From: Chryseobacterium soli
GTDB lineage: Bacteria > Bacteroidota > Bacteroidia > Flavobacteriales > Weeksellaceae
DNA length: 64,000 nt
Reading direction: 5' to 3'
NCBI RefSeq assembly: GCF_000737705.1
Contig: NZ_JPRH01000001.1
Coordinates: 930,001 to 994,000, forward strand
Positions 1-8,038 of this stretch are shown here, piece by piece; position 1 is the stretch's first letter, and each line of letters opens with the position of its first letter. The notes below the pieces were generated by a model, which saw only the letters and a program-made list of their open reading frames with translations, searched no databases and was not told the origin of the DNA. Position numbers and translations under genes: made by a program.

Positions 1-897
1 CAGTTTATCATGAACGGGGGTAAAACACTTTGGATGATCGACGCAGTGAATGCAGAAATGGATACGCTGACCCGGTCTAAAAAAATAATGCCTTTCCCTG
101 TGGATATCAATATGACGGATTTCTTTTTCAATTATGGAATCAGGATCAATCCGGCTTTGGTCAAAGATGTTAAAAAGTTTGCTTTACTGAGACTGGTAAC
201 CGGAGAAGTAGGAGGGAACCCGCAGTATACAAGCCTTCCTTGGCCGTATTTCCCACTGGGAATTGCTGAGCAGGATAATCCTGTGACGAAAAATATCAAT
301 CCTGTGAAGTTTGAATTCCCAACATCTATTGATACTTTGGGAAGGAAAAATATTAAAACCAGAGTTCTTTTTGAATCAAGTGAAAGAACCCTGTTAAAGC
401 AGGTTCCGAATTATGTTGATCTTAAAGAAATTGCAAGTGTAGACAGCCTGGGACAAATGGAAAAGCCAAGTACCCCGAAGATCTTTGCGGTAGCACTGGA
501 AGGGAAGTTTAGTTCTGCGTATGCATCAAGAATTGAAAGGAAATCTTACCCAGGTTTTAAAAGCCAAAGTCCCGATAATAAAATGATCGTTATTGCTGAC
601 GGCGATGTCGGGAGAAATAAAGTGATCAAAGGAGAACCATTACCTTTAGGGGTAGACATGCTGACCAATGAGCAGTTCGGAAACGAGCAGTTCCTGAGAA
701 ATGCTCTGGATTATCTGCTGGACGACAGCAACCTGATGGAGCTCAGAAACCGTAACATCGAAGAAAGACTACTGGACAGACAAAGAATTACCGAAGAAAA
801 AAGTAAATGGCAATGGATCAATCTACTGCTTCCTTTAGTAATCATCGGACTGTTGGGAGCTTTGTTCTTCTGGTTGAGGAAAAGAAAGTTTAATTAA
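1..897 (+). CDS. gldG: GldG, gliding-motility ABC transporter component (3' part)
   Basis: The reading frame is open from the first base, so the N-terminal part lies outside the window; the first Met in view (position 10) is internal. The visible 298 residues are a soluble, periplasm-facing GldG-type domain followed by one C-terminal membrane helix (about the last 30 residues) ending in the basic tail RKRKFN. GldG proteins are roughly 550 residues, so about half is present. In flavobacteria GldG works with GldA and GldF as an ABC-type complex needed for gliding. The assignment rests on overall sequence character and the C-terminal helix. Confidence 0.8.
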   Translation, partial: QFIMNGGKTLWMIDAVNAEMDTLTRSKKIMPFPVDINMTDFFFNYGIRINPALVKDVKKFALLRLVTGEVGGNPQYTSLPWPYFPLGIAEQDNPVTKNINPVKFEFPTSIDTLGRKNIKTRVLFESSERTLLKQVPNYVDLKEIASVDSLGQMEKPSTPKIFAVALEGKFSSAYASRIERKSYPGFKSQSPDNKMIVIADGDVGRNKVIKGEPLPLGVDMLTNEQFGNEQFLRNALDYLLDDSNLMELRNRNIEERLLDRQRITEEKSKWQWINLLLPLVIIGLLGALFFWLRKRKFN

Positions 898-902
898 TAA
901 GG

Positions 903-2282
903 ATGAAGATTAGCTTACTATTTTTCTGTTTTATTTTTGTGAATATTTTTTCACAGGATCTTTCTACTTATAAGAGCATAAAGGCAATGAATAATGAAGA
1001 AAAATGGATGTATGAGCTTTTGAAGAAATCTATTCTCAGGAAGTCAAAGGATTCCGGGGAAGTCCATTTTTTTCCCATCTATAAAGTAAGTGAAACTCCT
1101 GATTCTTACAGTTTCAGTACGATTATATATGATCTTCCTTCAGGATCCAACTGTGCGGGAGGTCTTTATACCTCTACATATTCGGCCAATCTTATTAGTA
1201 AGAAAATTATCGAACCCAAAATAAAGAACGGGATTGTTGCTTCTTCATATGGTAGAGGGTCAGATAAAAAAGCGGAAGAGAATAGAAACATCACCTATGC
1301 TATAGAGATATATGACCAGGATGATACGAGAATGCATCCTCCGGTTCTTTACAGTAAGTACAGTGATAAGCCTTTTCCATCTTCGGGCTTTAAAAATGGG
1401 ACAATGTCCTATTCTGTTTTTAAGATTGAGAATAAACTGGATCCTTCATTATACAAGACGGTCTATCCTTCTGTACGGTATGCCAATAAAAATTTTGCAG
1501 TGGTAAGCAACGGAACGGCATTTGGTATTGTCAATAATAAAGATGAAACTTTAGTTCCTTTCCAATATCAGATGATTAAAAATGATGGTTTTGGTATCCA
1601 GGCCACTGAAAAGGGAAAATCCTTTTTTATTGATCTTAGGAATAAAAAGCTCAGTAAGGAATATGATAACATCATCAGAACGTGTTTTTCTTCTTATAAA
1701 GATAATCAATTGGAGGTTCGTGCAGGAAAAAATGTCAACATAATAGACCTACATTATCAGGAAAAACTGGGTCCGGGATATACCTCTTTGCAGGCTTTAA
1801 GTCTTAAAAATAGACTGCTCACAAAGAAAGAAAACGGAAAACAGGCAATAGTGTCTACCGAAACCTGGAAAGAACTGTACAGTTATAATACCATAGAAAA
1901 TATGGATTATGAAACAATGCTGGTAAGTGATCATGGCAAATATGGACTCGTTAGTGTTGATGATAAAAAAATCCTGGATCTTATCTACGACCATATCGGA
2001 TACCTCATCACATCCTCTCAGTTATTTTATGTTGTTAAACAGAATAATGCTTTAGCTTTATATAAGGATAAGAAGTTTTTAACTGGTTTTGATTATGACA
2101 GTATAACGAATTTTGATTCTGTTTTTAAAGTTGAAAAGAAAGGTAAATTTGGTCTGATTAACGGAAAGGGGGAGGTTATTGTTCCTGTAAAATATGTCAG
2201 AATAACCGCTGAGAAAGGTGAGTATTATGCATATAAAAATTCTGAAAAATTTGATCAATACGATAGAAAAGAAAACTATTAA
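903..2282 (+). CDS. Exported WG-repeat protein
   Basis: A 459-aa protein with a cleavable signal peptide (MKISLLFFCFIFVNIFSQ). The C-terminal two thirds carries WG-type beta repeats; the clearest are AFGIVNNKDETLVPF near residue 200, GKYGLVSVDDKKILDLIY near 345 and GKFGLINGKGEVIVPVKY near 415. Such repeats are common in exported Bacteroidota proteins and suggest protein or ligand binding, but no activity is known. It starts 5 bases after the gldG stop, so it is probably co-transcribed, though it is not a known gliding gene. A hairpin follows the stop. Confidence 0.8.
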   Translation: MKISLLFFCFIFVNIFSQDLSTYKSIKAMNNEEKWMYELLKKSILRKSKDSGEVHFFPIYKVSETPDSYSFSTIIYDLPSGSNCAGGLYTSTYSANLISKKIIEPKIKNGIVASSYGRGSDKKAEENRNITYAIEIYDQDDTRMHPPVLYSKYSDKPFPSSGFKNGTMSYSVFKIENKLDPSLYKTVYPSVRYANKNFAVVSNGTAFGIVNNKDETLVPFQYQMIKNDGFGIQATEKGKSFFIDLRNKKLSKEYDNIIRTCFSSYKDNQLEVRAGKNVNIIDLHYQEKLGPGYTSLQALSLKNRLLTKKENGKQAIVSTETWKELYSYNTIENMDYETMLVSDHGKYGLVSVDDKKILDLIYDHIGYLITSSQLFYVVKQNNALALYKDKKFLTGFDYDSITNFDSVFKVEKKGKFGLINGKGEVIVPVKYVRITAEKGEYYAYKNSEKFDQYDRKENY

Positions 2283-2283
2283 A

Positions 2284-2311
2284 AAAAGAGAAACCGAAAA
2301 GTCTCTCTTTT
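2284..2311. terminator. Hairpin terminator between convergent genes
   Basis: An 8-bp stem (AAAAGAGA/TCTCTTTT) lies directly after the WG-repeat gene and ahead of the convergent SDR gene. A-tracts and T-tracts on both sides fit a bidirectional terminator. Confidence 0.6.
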
Positions 2312-2367
2312 AATTACATTAATACATTATACTTTTTACAATATATACTTTATATAATACAAAACAA

Positions 2368-3105
2368 TTACCAGGGACTCATTCCAGTCTCATCCTCAAT
2401 ATCGTTGCTGAAAAACTGTCCTGTAGGAGCATTCTCGTCCGTCAGCGTGTGTTTAACGATAAAAGAGGCGGCACTTTCTACAGAGCCCGGACCATTGTGG
2501 CCATTAAAATCGGTTGCGGTATATCCCGGGTCAATTGCATTGACTTTGAATGGCAACTCTCTCAATTCGTAAGCTAAAACAATGGTGTAGGCATTCAACG
2601 CTGATTTTGAAGGACCGTAGGCCGCTGCTTTTACATGATAGTATTTCCAGTTCGGATCGCTGTGTAACGTTAATGACCCGAGTCCGGACGTGATATTGCT
2701 GATCCTTGGACTTTCTGATTTTTTCAGCAGTTCTAAAAATGCCTGAGTAACACTGATTACCCCAAAGAAATTGGTGTCAAATACCTCCTGAATATCTTTA
2801 ATAGAAGCATTTGCAGCAGTTTGCGGATTTGTTCCCAGAATTCCTGCATTGTTGATCAGGATATCCAGTTTTCCTTGTTCTTTTTCAATGGTATTTTTTG
2901 CGGCTGCAATGGAATCAGGATTGGTAACATCGATTTCAATGGCTTTGATATGCTGAAATCCCTGATCATTAAGTTCCTTGACAACAGCTTCTCCTTTTTC
3001 AAGATTCCGGCTTCCCAGATAGACGAATAATCCCTTTGCTGAAAGTTGTTTTGCCGTTTCCAGGCCGATGCTTCTGTTGGCACCTGTAATTAATACTGAA
3101 TTCAT
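2368..3105 (-). CDS. SDR-family NAD(P)-dependent oxidoreductase
   Basis: A 245-aa short-chain dehydrogenase of classical length. The cofactor motif TGANRSIGLETA is at the N terminus, the structural NNAG motif is near residue 85, and the active-site Tyr-x-x-x-Lys is in YGPSKSALN near residue 160 after a Ser (ITSG) near 138. It probably reduces a small carbonyl compound in the cytosol; the substrate cannot be read from the sequence. The Crp/Fnr-like regulator gene is next upstream on the same strand, and a palindrome-like sequence in front of this gene is repeated in front of the regulator, which suggests a regulator-target pair. Confidence 0.85.
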   Translation of the reverse strand: MNSVLITGANRSIGLETAKQLSAKGLFVYLGSRNLEKGEAVVKELNDQGFQHIKAIEIDVTNPDSIAAAKNTIEKEQGKLDILINNAGILGTNPQTAANASIKDIQEVFDTNFFGVISVTQAFLELLKKSESPRISNITSGLGSLTLHSDPNWKYYHVKAAAYGPSKSALNAYTIVLAYELRELPFKVNAIDPGYTATDFNGHNGPGSVESAASFIVKHTLTDENAPTGQFFSNDIEDETGMSPW

Positions 3106-3158
3106 ATTCTTTGTTTTTAATTGATGAGGTAAAATTCCGCCAATTAAATAAGATTGTA

Positions 3159-3174
3159 TTTGTCATTTGGCAAA
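3159..3174 (-). promoter_or_regulatory. Operator-like element upstream of SDR gene
   Basis: The 16-mer TTTGTCATTTGGCAAA is an imperfect palindrome (TTTGTC, 4-nt centre, GGCAAA) ending 54 bp before the SDR start. The same sequence, with one changed base, lies at 3839-3854 in front of the Crp/Fnr-like gene, at the same 11-bp distance from the position of its -7 element. It is a likely binding site of that regulator. Confidence 0.5.
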
Positions 3175-3235
3175 AAGCAAAAAAATATAACGGGCATATA
3201 ACATCTTGTTTTCCGGTTCTTGATTCTCATTTCAT

Positions 3236-3805
3236 TCACCTGATATTTTTCCTGATTCTGCTCAGCGAAGACTGTGTCACTCCCAGGTAAGAAGCAATAT
3301 AGGAAAGTGGAATTCTGTTGACGACATTAGGGTAAATCTCCATAAATTTCAGGTAGCGGGTTGTGGCATCTTCTGAAACCAGAGGACTTCTTCTTTCTAC
3401 TTTTTGAATGAGTGCTCTTGAAATAATTTTATGGACGATCACTTCCCAGCCGACAATGGTCTGTAACAGTTCCAGCCAGTCCTTTCTGGAAAAAACGATC
3501 AGTTTACAATCTGTAATAGCTTGAACATAACTGCTGGAGCAGATTTCATTATCAAAACTTTCCAGATCTACGACGAGATTATTTTCTTCAATAAAGTATT
3601 TGGTGATTTCTTCGCCTTTGTTATTATAATAGCAGACTCTAAGAATACCTTCTACAATAAACCCGACCTGGCTGGCAATTTTTCCGGCTTCCGAAAAATA
3701 TTCGTCTTTGGAAAGCTCTATTTCCACAGCTTTACTGGACATAAAATCGATTTGCTGCTGATTGAGATTTCCAAATCTTAAAATATATTCAAATAATTCT
3801 TTCAT
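3236..3805 (-). CDS. Crp/Fnr-family transcriptional regulator
   Basis: A 189-aa protein with an N-terminal cyclic-nucleotide-binding-like beta roll (about residues 15-120; FSEAGKIASQVGFIVEGILR) and a C-terminal helix-turn-helix (SYIASYLGVTQSSLSRIRKN). The cAMP-phosphate signature is not evident, so it may sense another ligand or none, as is usual for the short Bacteroidota members. It probably controls the SDR gene downstream and itself, because both promoters carry the same imperfect palindrome. The start at 3805 is preceded by a good -7 element. Confidence 0.85.
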   Translation of the reverse strand: MKELFEYILRFGNLNQQQIDFMSSKAVEIELSKDEYFSEAGKIASQVGFIVEGILRVCYYNNKGEEITKYFIEENNLVVDLESFDNEICSSSYVQAITDCKLIVFSRKDWLELLQTIVGWEVIVHKIISRALIQKVERRSPLVSEDATTRYLKFMEIYPNVVNRIPLSYIASYLGVTQSSLSRIRKNIR

Positions 3806-3819
3806 GACAGCAAGTTAAT

Positions 3820-3854
3820 CAAACTTAGTTTTTTAATATTTGTCATTTGGTAAA
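3820..3854 (-). promoter_or_regulatory. Promoter with operator for Crp/Fnr-like gene
   Basis: Read on the minus strand, TAAGTTTG at 3827-3820 matches the Bacteroidota -7 consensus TAnnTTTG exactly. The 16-bp operator-like sequence (3839-3854, plus-strand reading TTTGTCATTTGGTAAA) lies 11 bp upstream and so covers the -33 region, a position suited to autoregulation. Confidence 0.55.
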
Positions 3855-3867
3855 TAATCGTAACAAA

Positions 3868-3893
3868 AAAGAGAAACGTTAAAGCTTCTCTTT
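3868..3893 (-). terminator. Terminator of DUF2314-ankyrin gene
   Basis: The perfect 8-bp stem AAAGAGAA/TTCTCTTT with a 10-nt loop is followed on the minus strand by a run of T. It lies just after the stop at 3899 and separates that gene from the Crp/Fnr-like promoter. Confidence 0.6.
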
Positions 3894-3898
3894 GTCTA

Positions 3899-4717
3899 TT
3901 AATTTTCCAGCACAGGAATAAGATGTTCCCATTGTAACTGTTTCGCATAGTCCAATGCTGTTTTTCCTTTTTGTGACTGAAGATTTCTATCACCTCCGGC
4001 TTCTAGAATCACTTCCACAGAACTTAAATTTCCGGCAATAGTTTCTCTGTGAAGAAGACTTAAGCCGTTATCATCCGTATTGGTTAATTCATTCGGATAT
4101 TCCTGTAAGAATTTAACGAAATCTTCCTTCATATTCCTGCTCATCGGATGTTCAATAAGATTTTCAGGTTTTTCTTTCTGTTCGTGAACGACTTCAATAT
4201 CATTAAAATCTCCAAAATCCAGTTGCCAGGCATCATCATGTTCCTGTCTTTCATCTTCCGGCATATCAGCACGCATTTTCTGGATAGTGAATCCGCCGTA
4301 CGCTTTAGGTATAGGTTCCTGAGAAGAAGAGAAGAGTTTTGAAAGTCCTGTAGGCTTTTTTACTGATGGAGTGATGGCAAAAAGCCAGTCGCTGATTTCA
4401 TTGAGAGGAATTTCAAAATAATCTCCGGGCTGTATATTCGTGAGATCATTAGGTTCATTGATGAGGTAACCTTTTACGTGGTCGCCGTCAAAATCAATGT
4501 CATTGATCCACATATGTTCTACAATATTCTTTCCGGTTTCCGGATCTTCCTGTGAAAAGGCAGCTTTTACGCATGCAAGATTAAGTCCGGGAATAATTCT
4601 TCTGTATTCCCAGGATTGCTCTCTCCAGAAATATTTAAAGGTATCCTGCGCTTTTTTGTACGCTTCAATCATTTTAGGATCCGTTCCGTCAGTAAAAATA
4701 AACGAGTTGTTTTCCAT
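3899..4717 (-). CDS. DUF2314 and ankyrin-repeat protein
   Basis: A 272-aa soluble protein with no signal peptide. Residues about 45-130 resemble DUF2314 (VEHMWINDIDFDGDHVKGYL, then PGDYFEIPLNEISDWLF). A linker rich in charged residues follows, and the last 70 residues form about two ankyrin repeats (NGLSLLHRETIAGNLSSVEVILEAGG, broken here into LLHRETIAGN and VILEAGGDRN). DUF2314 has no established function; ankyrins point to protein binding. It heads the minus-strand run of poorly known genes only by position, since a long structured leader and its own -7 element precede it. Confidence 0.75.
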   Translation of the reverse strand: MENNSFIFTDGTDPKMIEAYKKAQDTFKYFWREQSWEYRRIIPGLNLACVKAAFSQEDPETGKNIVEHMWINDIDFDGDHVKGYLINEPNDLTNIQPGDYFEIPLNEISDWLFAITPSVKKPTGLSKLFSSSQEPIPKAYGGFTIQKMRADMPEDERQEHDDAWQLDFGDFNDIEVVHEQKEKPENLIEHPMSRNMKEDFVKFLQEYPNELTNTDDNGLSLLHRETIAGNLSSVEVILEAGGDRNLQSQKGKTALDYAKQLQWEHLIPVLEN

Positions 4718-4764
4718 TGTTATTATTAAGTTGTGATGTATGTGATGAGAGAATAGAAAGTAAG

Positions 4765-4864
4765 TTGCGGGTTGTGGTTTGGTGAGTCCTCACCGGGTAC
4801 AATGTCAAAGAATGGTTGAGCACCCGCAAACCGGTACTTTTATGAGGTCTAAAATACAAAAATA
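4765..4864 (-). promoter_or_regulatory. Structured leader with -7 element, DUF2314-ankyrin gene
   Basis: On the minus strand TATTTTTG (4864-4857) matches TAnnTTTG. The transcript would begin with about 130 nt of leader containing nested hairpins: an outer 8-bp stem TTGCGGGT/ACCCGCAA (4765-4772 with 4822-4829) and an inner 6-bp stem GGTGAG/CTCACC (4781-4794). GC content is clearly above the surroundings. I do not recognise a known riboswitch class. Confidence 0.4.
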
Positions 4865-4940
4865 AGCATAGTGATGCTTTGCCTCTATGTAAATTTTAAA
4901 TGAAATTGTGAATATTTATGACTTTTTATAAATACTTATT

Positions 4941-5630
4941 CTAAGAGTTTTTACTCGCTTTTTTAGGAAGCATGGCTGCAGTTTTATAATAGCTGATATC
5001 TTCCTCAAACTTCTTCTGAAGATTTTGAAAGGTTCCGTAATCATAATATTCCCATTCCTGGTCGTCCTCACGGTTAGGGGTTTTGTCTATCGCGAGTTCC
5101 AGTTTTCCGTCTTCCTGATAACTGAATTCTATAGCTGCATATTTTTCTCCGTTTTCATCATTGGTATACCAGCATTTGGTCGTTCTATCCAATACGGGTT
5201 CCAGGGTTTCATTATCAATGACCTGAGAACAGATGAAATTTTCAGGATCCTTAGTTGTGAAAATGGATTTTGAAATCAGCGGTTCCTCATCTACTGTTAA
5301 TGAATACAGCTTGTTGGTTGTTATAATAAAGTCATCGAATGTTTCCTTTTTTTCTATATCGAAGAAATTGGATTTCTCCTTTAAATCATTGAATACTTCA
5401 TTCTCATCTTCTTCATCAAGGAAATAATTGATATTGTATATTTCATCATCACTTACAAAATCTATCTGCTTCAGGAGCCCGGAATCTTTCAGATAATAAT
5501 AAAGATGATATTCATTCAATTGTTCCGCTGCAGCTTTTGAAACGGTTTCTCCGAAAATATTTTTGTATACTTTTTTCATGTCCTTAGGGGTATTTCGTTG
5601 TTGCATTGTCATTAAGCCGGAAACGGGCAT
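4941..5630 (-). CDS. Unknown acidic soluble protein
   Basis: A 229-aa protein, rich in Asp and Glu, with no signal peptide or membrane helix; I do not recognise the family. The first Met (5630) is followed by a weakly protein-like stretch. A start at 5579 (MKKVYKNIFGE, 212 aa) is equally possible and has AAGGA four bases upstream. It lies 139 bp below the stop of another unknown acidic protein on the same strand and may belong to the same operon. Small acidic cytosolic proteins in such clusters are sometimes immunity proteins, but nothing here proves that. Confidence 0.65.
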   Translation of the reverse strand: MPVSGLMTMQQRNTPKDMKKVYKNIFGETVSKAAAEQLNEYHLYYYLKDSGLLKQIDFVSDDEIYNINYFLDEEDENEVFNDLKEKSNFFDIEKKETFDDFIITTNKLYSLTVDEEPLISKSIFTTKDPENFICSQVIDNETLEPVLDRTTKCWYTNDENGEKYAAIEFSYQEDGKLELAIDKTPNREDDQEWEYYDYGTFQNLQKKFEEDISYYKTAAMLPKKASKNS

Positions 5631-5769
5631 TGCATTCTCTTAAAAACTGATTATTCTTTATTAACAGAAATGTATTTAATGGTATTTCTTACATTGATTG
5701 AAACAGGTCTGGTATTATTTTACATTCACCACTTGATTGTTATCTTCAAAGATATTAAAAACCACAAAA

Positions 5770-6771
5770 TCAGGGAATCATTTCTGCATTTTTATAATAA
5801 GGATGCTGAGATAAAAAGTCAGGAAAAAACAGTTCCATTTCAGAAACGGTAATGCTTCCGTTATTTTCAGCAACAAATGGAGGTTCAAAACCCTTCATAA
5901 GCAGGAGTTCTCCGCTGTTTTTATAGACAAATTCAAAGACTTCTTTTGCATCCTCAATATAGTATTTCCGGGTTTCAATATCATGAACTCCCTTGAAATA
6001 ACTTTCTTCCCGTTCATAAATCATGCAGTTGTTCTGATCGAATAAGGTCGTAATACAGAATTCATCATAAATACCGTCAGCAGTATAAAATCTATTGACC
6101 TCTTTTGTATACCCATTAAGTTTTTCAGTTTTTACCACCGCAAACCCTTCGATTCCTGCATAATCTTTACCAATGGTTTCTATGGCCTCCTGTTCTGTTT
6201 CATGATCCTGTAGATAATAGAAAACTGTGAGCAATTTATGTTCGTCATATTCTTCTCTTTTCAGAATTGTTCCATTTTCTTCATAAACTTTATAATGGTA
6301 CAAAGAAGCTTCTTCAGGAATACTGATCCGTTTTCTGTTGTGATCTTCAAAGTAGGTAGTTACCAGCATTTGAAAAGTATTTTTATGAGTGGGAGACGAG
6401 GGTGAAAGAGGAGTCATAATGAAACTTTTCCAGAGCAGGAGGATTTCTCTGACTTCCTCAAAAGGAACTTCCCGGATCAGGACATCATCCTTGGTTTGAA
6501 AGAGAAGTGCTGTATTTGTATATTCAATGTGTATCGACTCTAAATAAATGTCTGATGCAGATTCAGGAGGATGGAAACCTTCATTAACGATACCATCAAT
6601 AGTGGTAATAATGGCATCAATATCATCAGGATCCGAGTAGCGGTTCAGAAAATATCCCCAATATTCATCTTCCTCATCGTGTACAGCCTGCTTCTTCACG
6701 ATTGTCTTCCCATGATGAAAAATGAAGGGACGACGGACAAAACGCAAATTGTATTGTTCTAAAATTTCCAT
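5770..6771 (-). CDS. Unknown soluble protein, 333 aa
   Basis: An acidic cytosolic protein without signal peptide or membrane segments; no family recognised. It contains several short stretches with alternating charged and aromatic residues (EEDEYWGYFLNRYSDPDD near residue 35; REESYFKGVHDIETRKYYI near 250). The latter and other segments have the look of the repeated beta strands seen in antitoxin or immunity-type proteins, which is inference only. It starts 39 bp after the 43-aa gene, so the run 7381 to 5770 reads as one operon. Confidence 0.7.
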   Translation of the reverse strand: MEILEQYNLRFVRRPFIFHHGKTIVKKQAVHDEEDEYWGYFLNRYSDPDDIDAIITTIDGIVNEGFHPPESASDIYLESIHIEYTNTALLFQTKDDVLIREVPFEEVREILLLWKSFIMTPLSPSSPTHKNTFQMLVTTYFEDHNRKRISIPEEASLYHYKVYEENGTILKREEYDEHKLLTVFYYLQDHETEQEAIETIGKDYAGIEGFAVVKTEKLNGYTKEVNRFYTADGIYDEFCITTLFDQNNCMIYEREESYFKGVHDIETRKYYIEDAKEVFEFVYKNSGELLLMKGFEPPFVAENNGSITVSEMELFFPDFLSQHPYYKNAEMIP

Positions 6772-6810
6772 TATGTGACTGTTTTCCTGATTATTTAAAA
6801 CCTGGATATA

Positions 6811-6942
6811 TTAAAAAAAAGCGCGAATTTTTCTGAAAATAAAGCGGACCGATCCTAATAAAAATTCATGGAGAACCCCTTCAACAATAGATTGAAAGAT
6901 TCCGATCAATAATTCTGTCAGCAATTCAACGATAGCGGTCAT
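6811..6942 (-). CDS. 43-aa small hydrophobic protein
   Basis: An open frame of 43 codons from ATG at 6942 to TAA at 6811. The protein begins MTAIVELLTELLIGIF, has a hydrophobic first half and a basic, aromatic end (RFIFRKIRAFF), and could lie in or on the membrane as an amphipathic helix. It starts 10 bp after the stop of the DUF4268 gene and ends 39 bp before the next gene, all on one strand, and it fills a gap that otherwise has no purpose. Codon choice looks like that of the neighbours. No family recognised. Confidence 0.55.
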   Translation of the reverse strand: MTAIVELLTELLIGIFQSIVEGVLHEFLLGSVRFIFRKIRAFF

Positions 6943-6952
6943 TATAAACTGC

Positions 6953-7381
6953 TTACACGTCTTTTATGAAATCTTCATATTCGTAATAGAACCTCTCAAA
7001 ACCATCCATTTTCTCTACAAAAAATTCGAAAATGTCCTGCCATGTATTTTTATTAAAAACAGAAACTCCGTGTTTTTCGATCCAGATTCTGCTGATCACT
7101 TTTCCGTTTTCCAGCGTAAAATGTTCTTCCTTATGAAAATCACCGATGAAATCTTTTAGGATGTCTTCTAAAGACCAGATCTTTTCATAATAGGCATTCC
7201 GGAAGATTTCGTCTTTCATTTCAATGTCCAGTGACACTTCTACCTTTTTATTGTCGGCATTAAATTTAAATGAAAGATCTTTCACTTTCGTATCATATAA
7301 AATCCATTTTCTGGGAAATGACTTACCAAAAGCCGTCCAAAACTCCTTTTTTAACTGCTGTGCTTCTTGTTTACTGAACAT
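6953..7381 (-). CDS. DUF4268 domain protein
   Basis: A 142-aa soluble protein that is almost entirely a DUF4268 domain (KKEFWTAFGKSFP near residue 10, WILYDTKVKDLSFKF near 26, ending in aromatic-rich helices). DUF4268 also occurs at the C terminus of putative DNA-binding or nuclease-like proteins, but stand-alone copies in flavobacteria have no assigned role. It is the first gene of a minus-strand operon with the 43-aa gene and the 333-aa protein. Confidence 0.75.
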   Translation of the reverse strand: MFSKQEAQQLKKEFWTAFGKSFPRKWILYDTKVKDLSFKFNADNKKVEVSLDIEMKDEIFRNAYYEKIWSLEDILKDFIGDFHKEEHFTLENGKVISRIWIEKHGVSVFNKNTWQDIFEFFVEKMDGFERFYYEYEDFIKDV

Positions 7382-7434
7382 AGAACAAACTTAATAATTT
7401 AATGGCAGAAAGGCAAAAGTGGAGATTTATTTTT

Positions 7435-7461
7435 CAGACATCAGACATCAGACATCAGACA
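7435..7461. repeat. Heptamer tandem repeat CAGACAT, 3.9 copies
   Basis: Three perfect copies and one copy lacking its last base, followed to about 7555 by an A/C-rich low-complexity stretch built from variants of ACTAAACACCAAA. It lies in the gap between the DUF4268 gene and the Rrf2 gene. A 19-nt piece (7468-7486) recurs exactly at 59874-59892. Confidence 0.8.
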
Positions 7462-7604
7462 GCAAGCACTAAACACCAAATACTAAACAACAAACACCAA
7501 ACGCTAAACACTAAAAACAAAACACCAACAACTAAAAACAGACAACTAACAACCATTCAATATTATAATCATCCAATTGAAACTATTTTCTTAAATTTGC
7601 TGTA

Positions 7605-8012
7605 ATGTTGTCAAAAAAATCTCAATATGCTTTTAAGGCACTTTCATACCTTGTAGAAAAAAGGAATGGAGGCCCGGTTCTTATTTCCGAAATTGCGGAA
7701 CATAAAAAGATCCCATTGAAATTCCTGGAAAATATTCTGCTTGAACTTAAAAAATCAGATATTCTGGATAGTAAAAAAGGAAAAGGCGGTGGATATTTTT
7801 TAAGGGAATTACCTGAAAATGTAAAGCTTGCAAAAATTATCCGTTTGGTAAACGGCCCTATTGCAATGCTTCCATGTGTAAGTCTGAACTTTTACGAGAA
7901 ATGTGAAGATTGTAACGAAGATCATTGCGGTCTGCATGATGTGTTGATCGAGGTTCGCGACGCTTCACTCAAAATTTTAGAAGAAAAAACGTTATTGGAT
8001 TTGATCGACTGA
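7605..8012 (+). CDS. Rrf2-family regulator of sulfur genes
   Basis: A 135-aa winged-helix protein of the Rrf2 family: N-terminal MLSKKSQYAFKALSYLVE, recognition region near PLKFLENILLELKKSDIL, and the wing KGKGGGYFL. Cysteines near residues 86-103 (PCVS, KCEDCNEDHCGLHD) resemble the cluster-binding loop of IscR-like members, here with four Cys, so an iron-sulfur cofactor is plausible. It stands directly ahead of cysH-cysD-cysN and probably controls them in response to sulfur state or cluster status. A palindrome in the cysH promoter is the likely target. Confidence 0.85.
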   Translation: MLSKKSQYAFKALSYLVEKRNGGPVLISEIAEHKKIPLKFLENILLELKKSDILDSKKGKGGGYFLRELPENVKLAKIIRLVNGPIAMLPCVSLNFYEKCEDCNEDHCGLHDVLIEVRDASLKILEEKTLLDLID

Positions 8013-8038
8013 TCAGATCCTTTTTTTTGAATAATTAG

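Noticed and set aside
4765..4829. Possible tRNA
   Set aside because: The stems do not form a cloverleaf with a T-loop (GTTCRANNC) or anticodon arm.
5670..5852. 60-codon plus-strand frame with one hydrophobic segment
   Set aside because: It overlaps the 3' end of the 333-aa minus-strand gene by 83 bp, has no clear promoter, and has low-complexity codons. Coding is possible but unsupported.
7402..7605. 67-codon plus-strand frame
   Set aside because: It translates the heptamer and A/C-rich repeats, giving repeated Thr, Asn, Lys and His; this is not a protein.
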